This document shows, in pieces, positions 1 through 5,889 of a DNA stretch of 6,281 bases (the stretch's first letter is position 1; each line of letters starts with the position of its first letter). Made by a program: the position numbers and the translations under genes. The stretch comes from Candidatus Heimdallarchaeota archaeon (GTDB lineage Archaea; Asgardarchaeota; Heimdallarchaeia; Heimdallarchaeales; Heimdallarchaeaceae). A model generated the notes under the pieces. That model searched no databases, had not been told where the DNA came from, and worked only from the letters and a program-made list of their open reading frames with translations. The DNA lies in contig JAGLTP010000635.1 in NCBI GenBank assembly GCA_023135215.1, positions 1 to 6,281 on the forward strand, given 5' to 3'.

Positions 1-737
1 AGTGTAAATTTTGCGAATGGTTTGTTTGAGAAGGTTATCTTAAAACTCTCTTTCAGTGAACGTGTTATTGGTTGCTCTCCTAATGATTTATTCTTAAGGG
101 GTTCTTCGATTTTTCTAAAAGGTAATATACCTATGATAGAGATTAATACGCCTATTGCAATAGGAATAAGGATGAATTTCTGGTAGATTTCTGCTCTCTG
201 TTCTAACTCAAATCCCTTATCATTGAATATTATTGTTAGGATAACACCAGTGATGAGAGTAGCAACTGCACTCCCAACTGCATCAAACCAAAAAATCCTC
301 CCAGTTAATTTAGCTCTTACTTCTCCAGGAAATAACTCGTTCTGTAGAGCTGTGAAAGCTGGAATACCCAAGCTTGCAAGTAAATTTACTAAGGCAACAA
401 TAAGGACTATTACCCAAGGATCAATTATCCAGTAAAGAATGACATATGGAATCCCCCAAGTAAGTGTTGAAATAACTACAAAAGGAATTCTTCTTTTAAC
501 TAAATCTGACAATCTACCAAAAATAGGACCTAAGAAAGTTGCGAGTAGGTTTGATATACTTTGTATCCATCCAAGAATTCCAGCTGAAGCTCCCATTGTA
601 AGCGCGATCATTGAAACAAAAGGTTGAACCAATCCTCTTGATGTACTTGCAGCTATTGTCCGTGAATAAAGAGCTCTCTCTTCTCTCTTCTTTATTGAAT
701 TGGACTTATCTGGTTCTATGGGTATATCGATTGTCAT
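1..737 (-). CDS. MFS transporter, N-terminal half (partial, runs off left edge)
   Basis: Translating the minus strand from the ATG at 737 gives 245 uninterrupted residues that continue past the left edge. The protein starts with a charged cytoplasmic tail (about 25 residues, KKREER), followed by six hydrophobic segments at roughly 27-48, 52-76, 85-105, 107-131, 150-172 and 188-206. The loop after the second segment reads GRLSDLVKRR (74-83), a good match to MFS motif A (GxLaDrxGrr), which identifies the superfamily. After segment six a long polar stretch (207-240) fits the central cytoplasmic loop, so about half of a 12-helix carrier is present. The substrate cannot be told; drug or metabolite export is typical of such carriers but unproven here. 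The start lies 23 nt after the stop of the HEAT-repeat gene, so the two may be co-transcribed. No Shine-Dalgarno sequence precedes it. The frame is open upstream to a stop at 788-786 but contains no other ATG. Confidence 0.88.
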   Translation of the reverse strand, partial: MTIDIPIEPDKSNSIKKREERALYSRTIAASTSRGLVQPFVSMIALTMGASAGILGWIQSISNLLATFLGPIFGRLSDLVKRRIPFVVISTLTWGIPYVILYWIIDPWVIVLIVALVNLLASLGIPAFTALQNELFPGEVRAKLTGRIFWFDAVGSAVATLITGVILTIIFNDKGFELEQRAEIYQKFILIPIAIGVLISIIGILPFRKIEEPLKNKSLGEQPITRSLKESFKITFSNKPFAKFT

Positions 738-760
738 TGAATGATGTTGAAGAAAAAGAG

Positions 761-1561
761 TTATTGAAAAGTTTTCTGTTGGAATTTAGTCCTAAGTATT
801 CCTAATGTTTCTTCATCCTTTTCAGTTTTTAGGAGTCTTTCTAAGGCATAATTAACATCATCATTGTCAAGCTGGAGGAGTTTTTTCACAATTTCCCTTC
901 TAATTTCCTTGTTAGTTTCATTTTGAATATGAGTAGAAAGGACCATACTCATTTCAGGATTTTCTGCTTTTTGTAAGATGTAATAAAGAAGAAGTTTTCT
1001 CATCTCAGTATTTGGTTTGGATTTTAGGAGAGATACAAATGCGTACATAACTTCTTCATCATTCATTAAATCACTGAGAGACCTAATAATCCATAATCTT
1101 ACTCTATTGGAAACCTCTCCGAACTTAAGTTTACGAATAAGAATATCTCTGACATCTACATCATGAATTATCACTCTTAATGCCCAGACTGACCAAAGAC
1201 GAACCTGTTGAGAGCTGTCACTAAGAGTCTGAAGAATCGTTCTTTTAACTTCATCCTCCTGAATAAGATCAGCTAAAAGCGAAACCGCTTTAGCTCTGCA
1301 GAGCTGAAATTTATCCTCTAGAGCAATGTCGATTAGGATTGTTGTAATTTCAGCATAAGTAGAGAACTCCCCAATTTGGTCTAAAATTTGTGCTCTTTCC
1401 CTGTTTTTTTTGGTTATTTGTAGTTTAGAAGTAAGTTCATTCATTTGCTCTAGTCTTTCTTTTTCTGTTTTCTCTAATTTTTCTACTTCTAAATCCATAA
1501 TATGTTCGAAAGCTGGATCTTCTTCCTTTAAATTTTCTGAGGAGTTATCTTCTTCACTCAT
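761..1561 (-). CDS. HEAT-repeat protein with acidic coiled-coil N-terminus
   Basis: 266 residues, no signal peptide or membrane segment, so probably cytoplasmic. Residues 1-20 are acidic and look disordered. Residues about 22-60 are rich in Glu, Lys, Leu and Arg with heptad-like spacing, suggesting a coiled coil. From about residue 57 onward the protein is all-helical, with a period of 32-34 residues. The clearest units begin at C88, V120, V154, M187 and I220; two open with the nearly identical VRLWSVWALR and VRLWIIRSL. This is the pattern of HEAT or PBS-lyase-like alpha-solenoid repeats, which usually act as protein-binding scaffolds. There are no catalytic motifs, and I cannot name the partner. 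It is first in a minus-strand unit with the MFS gene and shares a divergent promoter region with the hydrolase gene. The ATG at 1561 is chosen because a TATA-like box lies about 30 nt upstream; no Shine-Dalgarno is present. The repeat class is fairly sure, the role unknown. Confidence 0.85.
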   Translation of the reverse strand: MSEEDNSSENLKEEDPAFEHIMDLEVEKLEKTEKERLEQMNELTSKLQITKKNRERAQILDQIGEFSTYAEITTILIDIALEDKFQLCRAKAVSLLADLIQEDEVKRTILQTLSDSSQQVRLWSVWALRVIIHDVDVRDILIRKLKFGEVSNRVRLWIIRSLSDLMNDEEVMYAFVSLLKSKPNTEMRKLLLYYILQKAENPEMSMVLSTHIQNETNKEIRREIVKKLLQLDNDDVNYALERLLKTEKDEETLGILRTKFQQKTFQ

Positions 1562-1575
1562 AAGATCGATATAGT

Positions 1576-1590
1576 ATGGTCAGCGTTATT
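1576..1590. repeat. 15-bp sequence repeated exactly at 3878-3892 (copy 1)
   Basis: The 15-mer ATGGTCAGCGTTATT occurs here, in the divergent promoter region just upstream of the HEAT-repeat gene, and again in the same orientation inside tldD at 3878-3892. The match stops exactly at both ends. It is GC-richer than the surrounding intergenic DNA. It may be chance or a short operator-like site; there is no evidence of mobility. Confidence 0.3.
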
Positions 1591-1596
1591 AAAAAA
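1587..1596 (-). promoter_or_regulatory. TATA-like box of the HEAT-repeat gene
   Basis: On the minus strand this reads TTTTTTAATA, centred about 30 nt upstream of the ATG at 1561. An archaeal TATA box normally lies 25-30 nt before the transcription start, so the mRNA would start within a few bases of the ATG (leaderless or nearly so). The lack of any Shine-Dalgarno agrees with this. A second A/T block, TTTTAAAA at 1604-1611, is an alternative but lies further away. Confidence 0.45.
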
Positions 1597-1631
1597 TCTA
1601 TCATTTTAAAATCAAAGTAAATGTAGAAGAG

Positions 1632-1641
1632 CTTAAAAAAT
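1632..1641 (+). promoter_or_regulatory. TATA box of the hydrolase gene (leaderless promoter)
   Basis: CTTAAAAAAT is centred about 27 nt upstream of the ATG at 1664 and is preceded by a purine-rich AGAAGAG that could serve as the BRE (TFB recognition element). With standard archaeal spacing the transcript begins at or next to the start codon. The 22 bases between box and ATG contain no Shine-Dalgarno, as expected for a leaderless gene. Confidence 0.6.
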
Positions 1642-1663
1642 AGTTGTCTTATCATACAATATA

Positions 1664-2302
1664 ATGACTCACAAAATTGAATGCGAGATTACTGGTCCAC
1701 TAAAAACCAATTGCTACTTACTCTATGATACTCAAGAGAAAGAAGCAGCACTTTTTGATGTCGCGGGTTCAATTCCTAAATTAAACAAAATAATAGAGAA
1801 GGAAGAGTTAACTATAAAATATCTGTTTTGTACTCATCTCCATTTCGATCATGTAATGGGTTTAGAAGAAGTTAGAGAGAAATACCCAGAAGCTCTTCTA
1901 GCATTCAACTCCAGAGAACTCGAAGTTATGGAAAATTTAGGTAACATCGCAAGATTATTCGAATTTGACCCTTTATCAATTGGAAAACAGGACATTGATA
2001 TTGAAAATCAGGTGTTTAATATTGGAAAAATCGAATTAAAGACTCTCTTAACTCCTGGGCATACTCCAGGTAGTCTCTGTTACTTTTTTGATAAATGTCT
2101 ATTCTCTGGAGATGTATTGTTCAAACGAGGAATAGGGCGTACTGATTTTTATGGTGGGTCATTTGAGGAAATTACAAGTTCAATATTAAACTTGTATAGA
2201 TTTCCTGATGATACAATAGTTTATCCTGGTCATGGAGAACTTACAGATATAGGATCTGAGAAAAGAGAAAATCCATTTGTCAATCAAGATAGTATCTACT
2301 GA
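1664..2302 (+). CDS. Metallo-beta-lactamase-fold hydrolase, glyoxalase II-like
   Basis: 212 residues, the usual size of short glyoxalase II-like (YcbL/GloB-type) proteins of the metallo-beta-lactamase fold; cytoplasmic, no signal peptide. All dinuclear metal ligands are visible: H58, H60, D62 and H63 in THLHFDH, H133 in TPGHTPGS, D150 in FSGDVLF, and H190 in YPGHGELT. The stretch GIGRTDFYGGSFEE (157-169) and the late RENPF (201-205) are typical of this subgroup. Known members hydrolyse thioesters such as S-lactoylglutathione or oxidise persulfides (ETHE1); which reaction occurs here cannot be told, and many archaea lack glutathione, so another thiol may be the carrier. It is transcribed alone from a leaderless promoter and overlaps the convergent phosphatase gene by 7 bp. 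Family assignment is firm, substrate unknown. Confidence 0.93.
   Translation: MTHKIECEITGPLKTNCYLLYDTQEKEAALFDVAGSIPKLNKIIEKEELTIKYLFCTHLHFDHVMGLEEVREKYPEALLAFNSRELEVMENLGNIARLFEFDPLSIGKQDIDIENQVFNIGKIELKTLLTPGHTPGSLCYFFDKCLFSGDVLFKRGIGRTDFYGGSFEEITSSILNLYRFPDDTIVYPGHGELTDIGSEKRENPFVNQDSIY
2261..2271 (-). terminator. Candidate T-tract terminator for the phosphatase gene
   Basis: On the minus strand the sequence 25-35 nt past the phosphatase stop codon reads TTTTCTCTTTT. Archaeal intrinsic termination depends on such U-rich runs without needing a hairpin. It lies within the 3' coding part of the opposing hydrolase gene. No stem-loop was seen. Confidence 0.35.
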
Positions 2303-2958
2303 ATTAGATCTAATTTTTCTCCTAGTTTCTTTTTAATATCCAAAAAATCTGAAAAAATAATAAGTCTTGAATCGCCTTCTAGTTCTTTAGCTAAATCCTC
2401 GTTCTCTCTGGCAAAGATTGTATCTGCAAGGCTTTTAGCTGGGAAAATATCTGATAAGCCATCCCCTATGTAGATTATCTTGTATCCTGAATCCTTTAGC
2501 TGTTTGACATGTGAATACTTGCAATTTGCGCAATCATGTGTGCATTGTGCTGTTAAAAATTCTAGTTCTATCTTCCCACTATCTAATTTCATATCATTAG
2601 CTTTAATTTCAAATTCATCCTCAGGGATTTTGTTATTGGAAAGAATTCTCTCAATATAAGTGATGAATCCATCAGAAACAATAGTAAATTTTAAACCTAT
2701 TTTCTTAGTCCATTCATAGAACTCTATGAAGGTTGGATCAACTTTGATTCCATCAACAATTTTGTTTATATCACTCATAGTTGTTTTTTCTATCATACCC
2801 CATTGATTGACTAAAGCTTCTCTGGTACCCATTTCTCCTTTAATTACTAAACCATCAAAATAGTGCCAATCTTTGTCAGTCAACTCTGTCAAAAGAGCTT
2901 TACCTGTATCCATTAGTGTAATTGTACCATCAAAGTCACAACAAATAGCATAACGCAT
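2296..2958 (-). CDS. HAD-superfamily phosphatase, MtnX/phosphoserine phosphatase-like
   Basis: 220 residues, near the length of MtnX-type HAD phosphatases (about 235); cytoplasmic. HAD motif I is DFDGT at 8-12 (nucleophile D8, acid/base D10). Motif II is S95 in IVSDG. Motif III is a Lys, probably K147 (or K152). Motif IV is GDGLSD at 165-170, with D166 and D170 for magnesium. A cluster C139-x-H141-x-C143-x2-C146-K147 sits just before motif IV; a Cys-rich stretch ending in CK at this place is, as I recall, a feature of the MtnX family. MtnX dephosphorylates 2-hydroxy-3-keto-5-methylthiopentenyl-1-phosphate in methionine salvage, but no other salvage gene is present, so the substrate stays open; phosphoserine is an alternative. 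It is divergent from tldD and convergent with the hydrolase gene. The ATG at 2958 places motif I at residue 8, normal for the family, so this start is secure. Confidence 0.88.
   Translation of the reverse strand: MRYAICCDFDGTITLMDTGKALLTELTDKDWHYFDGLVIKGEMGTREALVNQWGMIEKTTMSDINKIVDGIKVDPTFIEFYEWTKKIGLKFTIVSDGFITYIERILSNNKIPEDEFEIKANDMKLDSGKIELEFLTAQCTHDCANCKYSHVKQLKDSGYKIIYIGDGLSDIFPAKSLADTIFARENEDLAKELEGDSRLIIFSDFLDIKKKLGEKLDLIQ
2314..2334 (+). terminator. Candidate T-tract terminator for the hydrolase gene
   Basis: Two runs of five T, at 2314-2318 and 2330-2334, follow the hydrolase stop codon by 12-32 nt. They resemble archaeal U-rich intrinsic terminators and lie inside the 3' coding end of the opposing phosphatase gene. 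No hairpin is evident. Confidence 0.4.
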
Positions 2959-2973
2959 TGTTTTATGATTTAA

Positions 2974-2983
2974 ATTTTATATG
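2974..2983 (-). promoter_or_regulatory. TATA-like box of the HAD phosphatase gene
   Basis: On the minus strand this reads CATATAAAAT, centred about 20 nt upstream of the ATG at 2958. That is somewhat short for a normal archaeal TATA-to-start distance, so either the true box is slightly upstream or transcription begins very close to the ATG. No Shine-Dalgarno precedes the gene. Confidence 0.35.
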
Positions 2984-4429
2984 AAAAATCTTCCTATTTG
3001 CCCTCAATTGGGTAGTTATATATATGTCAAGGACAATAATTTGAGCGAAGGGGTGAAAACAATCGACCCATTAGAATCTCTGCTAGAACAGACTAGGGCA
3101 CAAGGTGCTGCTTATTCTGATATTCGCTATGGTAGGATAGAACAAAAAAATATCATAGCACTTGATGGTGAAATCATCAAAGAGAATAATTGTATCAATT
3201 CTGGTTATGGAATAAGAATGCTTTCAGATGGTATCATAACCTTCGCTTCTTCTCCAAATATTGATTATGCAGAGAGAGAGATAAAAAAAGCTGCTAGAGT
3301 ATCAAGTTTGATTTCTAATTGGAAAAAAGGTATTGCAGTATTAATCGATGCACCTATAGTAGATACTTCAGTAATTAAGAAACCTAAAATCAGCTGGCAA
3401 GAGATGGATCTTCAAGAAAATAAAGAAGAAATAAGACACCTTGATGATTTTATCAGAGATTCATTAAAAGTTGAAGCAGAAATAGAAACAGATATTATGT
3501 TCATGAATTGGTCTGAAAGGTTTGGAAGTTCAGAAGGATCACGAGTAAATCAAGAGTATCCATATGCAATTTTAACCCTAACTGGAAGAGTAATGCATAA
3601 TAATTTACAAGTGAAATATTATCAATCGTTTGGTGGATTAGGTGGAATAGAAGCCCTACCTTTTAACAAATTTGAGCAACTTACTCATTTTATTGAAGTA
3701 ATTAATAATTTACCAAATGCTCAGCTTGTTAAACAAGGAAAATACCACTCTATTTTAAGTGAAGATATGTCTTGGACACTTTTACATGAAGTACTAGGAC
3801 ATTCATTAGAAGCGGATAATGTTCTATCTGGTAGATCATTTTCAGCTGGAATGTTAGGATTAAAGATTGCTCCATCCATGGTCAGCGTTATTGATGATCC
3901 ATATATAGAAACGCTAGGTTATTATGAATATGATTCTGAAGGAACAAAAGGACGGGGAACATTATTAGTGGATGAAGGAATACTGTCAGATTTTCTGCAT
4001 AGTAGAATGACAGCAGCAGCCATGGAAAGTGAAACATCTGCCAATTTCAGAGCGCATAATTATGAGTCTCTACCTCAAGTGAGAATGAGCAATATATTTT
4101 TCGAACCTAAAGATTATTCTGAAGAAGAACTGTTTGAAACAGTCCAAAATGGATTATATATTGGAGAAGGTTTGAGTGGATCTTCAGAACCACAAACTGG
4201 TGAATACAACTTAGATGCACAGTATGGTCGTATCATAAAAGATGGTGAATTATCTGATTATATTTTACAATTCCAGATAAGTGGTAAAATGACCGACACT
4301 CTATCTAAAATCGAATCAATAAGTGATAGATTAGTAGCTCAACCGGGTAGTTGTGTCAAGAATAATCAAAGACTCTATGTAGGTTCTGTATGTCCAAAAA
4401 TAGCTGTAACAGAGATGAAGGTGAGTTAA
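2981..4429 (+). CDS. tldD: TldD-type zinc metallopeptidase subunit (start uncertain)
   Basis: 482 residues from the first ATG. The family-like sequence starts only at about residue 31 (LESLLEQTRAQGAAYSDIRYGR), matching the TldD N-terminal domain; residues 63-93 continue it (DGEIIKEN, GYGIRML, ITFASS). The catalytic motif is HEVLGH at 269-274 followed by E277, i.e. the HExxxH of TldD. The distal zinc-ligand Cys is C458 in PGSCVKNNQ. FRAHNYESLPQVRMSN (356-371) is another conserved block. TldD pairs with TldE to form a cytoplasmic peptidase chamber that degrades small unfolded peptides and, in bacteria, trims microcin B17 and CcdA. The partner gene follows with a 1-base overlap (TAATG). A strong TATA box at 3016-3025 lies inside this frame, so the in-frame GTG at 3053 (458-residue product) is my preferred real start; the longer frame is listed because it has an ATG. 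Family assignment is firm. Confidence 0.93.
   Translation: MKNLPICPQLGSYIYVKDNNLSEGVKTIDPLESLLEQTRAQGAAYSDIRYGRIEQKNIIALDGEIIKENNCINSGYGIRMLSDGIITFASSPNIDYAEREIKKAARVSSLISNWKKGIAVLIDAPIVDTSVIKKPKISWQEMDLQENKEEIRHLDDFIRDSLKVEAEIETDIMFMNWSERFGSSEGSRVNQEYPYAILTLTGRVMHNNLQVKYYQSFGGLGGIEALPFNKFEQLTHFIEVINNLPNAQLVKQGKYHSILSEDMSWTLLHEVLGHSLEADNVLSGRSFSAGMLGLKIAPSMVSVIDDPYIETLGYYEYDSEGTKGRGTLLVDEGILSDFLHSRMTAAAMESETSANFRAHNYESLPQVRMSNIFFEPKDYSEEELFETVQNGLYIGEGLSGSSEPQTGEYNLDAQYGRIIKDGELSDYILQFQISGKMTDTLSKIESISDRLVAQPGSCVKNNQRLYVGSVCPKIAVTEMKVS
3016..3025 (+). promoter_or_regulatory. Strong TATA box, probable promoter of tldD
   Basis: TTATATATAT is the best TATA match in the window. It lies about 32 nt before an in-frame GTG at 3053, which fits a transcript with a leader of about 6 nt. 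By contrast, no TATA box lies at the right distance from the ATG at 2981. An in-frame TTG at 3041 has AAGGA seven bases upstream, but that site would lie before the predicted transcription start. Confidence 0.5.
3878..3892. repeat. 15-bp sequence repeated exactly at 1576-1590 (copy 2)
   Basis: Second copy of ATGGTCAGCGTTATT, here within tldD, where in frame it helps encode the MVSVID segment (residues 300-305). Coding constraint explains this copy, so any regulatory sense would belong to the intergenic copy. Confidence 0.3.
4419..4425 (+). promoter_or_regulatory. Shine-Dalgarno site of tldE
   Basis: AGGTGAG, inside the last codons of tldD, ends four bases before the ATG at 4429. It matches the archaeal anti-Shine-Dalgarno well (consensus GGAGGTGAT). 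It decides the tldE start in favour of 4429 over the in-frame ATG at 4390, which has no such site and would add 13 residues overlapping tldD. It supports coupled translation of the two subunits. Confidence 0.75.
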
Positions 4430-5784
4430 TGTATACAGATGATGAACTAAAAGATATTGCCTCAAAGGTTTTACAGAAAACTGAAAAACTATTCAATCTC
4501 TCTGAAGTCGAAGTTTTCATACAATCATTATCTCATATGATGGGGGGAATAGAATACAGAACCCCTAAAGTATTTCAAACAACTAATAGGGCAGGATGTG
4601 CGATAAGATTCTTCAAGAATGATGAACTGTTTTTTGCATGTTTTCCATTAACCTCTGTTTTTCAAGAACTGGATAATTTAGAGAAAATTACAACTTATCC
4701 AATTACATCGAAGAAGTTTGATTTTCCAGAGATTAAACTATCTTCGTCTTCAGTCTCAAATATTTATGATAAAAGAATAGCTTCCTTGAATGAAGAAGAG
4801 ATTTATTCTCTTTCATATTCGATGAGTGAGTTCGAAAAAACGATTGATGATATTATACTTGATGGTTCAATTCTCTTTTCCTTAGAAAAAAAACTGATAG
4901 CAAACTCAACTCAAGCACTAGCATTTGAGAAGAGTACATGGTGTGATATCAGTTTAAGAGCACTTTATCGTGGATATGATATGATATCCACATCTGAAAA
5001 ACATCTAACAAGCAGACAGATTCCTAGTTCTATATCTAGCATCGTTGAAGATTTGGTTTCCGAAACTATGCAAAGATCTTCGTTAAGTGAAACTTTAACT
5101 AATTTATCCGTACCAATTATATTTTCTCCAATGGCTTTTTCGCAGATTTTTTCGTTTTCTCTTGTACCTTTACTAAGGAAGCCAAATGCACACAAACTCT
5201 CTTCACTAGAATTTTCTCCTGAATTTAATCTAACAGATGATGGAACAGTTCCTGGGTTACCTAACTCTACTGCGTTTGATGATGAAGGGATAAGTCAAGC
5301 TAAGACAGTTGTAATAAAAAAAGGTATGTTAGAACAAGCTCTAAACAATTCTCAATTTTCACAAGAAAATGAAGAGAAAACAGGTAACTCTTTTAGAGTA
5401 AAACTTTTTGAAATCTTTCCTCGTAATTTTCAAGCTTATCCTGATATTTTTCCGTCAAATTTGCTGGTTGGTGAAGGGCAAGAATCTTATGATCAAATTA
5501 TCAACGATGTAGGTGAAGGTATCTTTGTTAACTCAACACAAGGATATATGACAGCTGATTACCATTCAGGTACTTTCAAAGTATCAGCAAACGATTCTTA
5601 CAGAGTTGAAAAAGGGGTAGTTGCAGGGAATTTACCGACCTTTGATGTAATTGGGAATATCTTCGAATTGCTTTCTAAATCTCCAAGATTTTCTAAAGAA
5701 AGAAAAGTAGTACGACCAATTAACACTCCTTATAGTATACTCTCTCCTTATGTGTATACAGAAGAAACTTCCATCTTCCTCTAA
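4429..5784 (+). CDS. tldE: TldE/PmbA-like subunit of the TldD/E peptidase
   Basis: 451 residues from the ATG at 4429, which shares one base with the tldD stop codon and has a strong Shine-Dalgarno. The usual TldE landmarks are visible: ANSTQALAFEKS (158-169, conserved strand region before the central domain), IIFSPMAFSQI (230-240, at the place where TldD carries HExxxH), GLPNSTAFDDEGISQAKTVVIKKGML (276-301), and a C-terminal part with STQGYMTADYHSGTFKVSAND (369-389) and IGNIFELL (408-415). There is no HExxxH, as expected for the TldE subunit, which forms the peptidase heterodimer with TldD without a metal site of its own. The sequence is clearly more diverged than TldD, and the usual glycine/asparagine-rich block around 369-380 is altered. 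The C-terminus (416-451) matches the family only weakly. The gene should act with tldD in the cytoplasm; native substrates are unknown. No convincing T-tract terminator follows directly. Confidence 0.9.
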   Translation: MYTDDELKDIASKVLQKTEKLFNLSEVEVFIQSLSHMMGGIEYRTPKVFQTTNRAGCAIRFFKNDELFFACFPLTSVFQELDNLEKITTYPITSKKFDFPEIKLSSSSVSNIYDKRIASLNEEEIYSLSYSMSEFEKTIDDIILDGSILFSLEKKLIANSTQALAFEKSTWCDISLRALYRGYDMISTSEKHLTSRQIPSSISSIVEDLVSETMQRSSLSETLTNLSVPIIFSPMAFSQIFSFSLVPLLRKPNAHKLSSLEFSPEFNLTDDGTVPGLPNSTAFDDEGISQAKTVVIKKGMLEQALNNSQFSQENEEKTGNSFRVKLFEIFPRNFQAYPDIFPSNLLVGEGQESYDQIINDVGEGIFVNSTQGYMTADYHSGTFKVSANDSYRVEKGVVAGNLPTFDVIGNIFELLSKSPRFSKERKVVRPINTPYSILSPYVYTEETSIFL

Positions 5785-5828
5785 TTTAACACAACCAGAA
5801 TTAAGCCAGAAGAAAGCAAGTTCGATAA

Positions 5829-5838
5829 GTTTAAAAAT
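5829..5838 (+). promoter_or_regulatory. Candidate TATA box of the secreted-protein gene
   Basis: GTTTAAAAAT in the 105-bp gap after tldE. With normal spacing, transcription would start near 5860, giving a leader of about 30 nt that includes the Shine-Dalgarno at 5880. A second A-rich block, AATAAAAAAG at 5860-5869, is a poorer choice because it would produce a leaderless mRNA and make the Shine-Dalgarno useless. Apart from these elements the gap shows nothing recognisable. Confidence 0.5.
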
Positions 5839-5879
5839 ACAGTTGACTCCAAAAGTCTGAATAAAAAAGCCTAATAATC

Positions 5880-5885
5880 GGTGAT
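5880..5885 (+). promoter_or_regulatory. Shine-Dalgarno site fixing a GTG start
   Basis: GGTGAT ends four bases before the GTG at 5890. An in-frame stop (TAA, 5887-5889) sits directly before that GTG, so the gene cannot start further upstream. The site supports GTG over the in-frame ATG at 5920, which would remove half of the signal peptide. Confidence 0.65.
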
Positions 5886-5889
5886 TTAA

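Noticed and set aside
223..805. Three short plus-strand reading frames (223-435, 439-627, 611-805)
   Set aside because: They lie antisense to the MFS gene, with its clear helices and motif A, and to the end of the HEAT-repeat gene; they have no recognisable domains or start signals.
1604..1611. TTTTAAAA palindrome as an operator
   Set aside because: An 8-bp A/T palindrome is expected by chance in DNA this AT-rich, and its flanks are not symmetric.
4390..4428. ATG at 4390 as the start of tldE
   Set aside because: It would overlap tldD by 40 bp and lacks a Shine-Dalgarno, while 4429 has AGGTGAG four bases upstream and the common TAATG overlap.
4965..5195. Minus-strand 76-codon reading frame
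   Set aside because: Wholly antisense to well-supported tldE coding sequence and resembles no known protein.
2981..5784. tldDE as part of a modified-peptide (microcin-like) biosynthesis cluster
   Set aside because: No short precursor peptide, cyclodehydratase, radical SAM or export gene is adjacent; the neighbours are ordinary enzymes, so a general peptidase role is the simpler reading.
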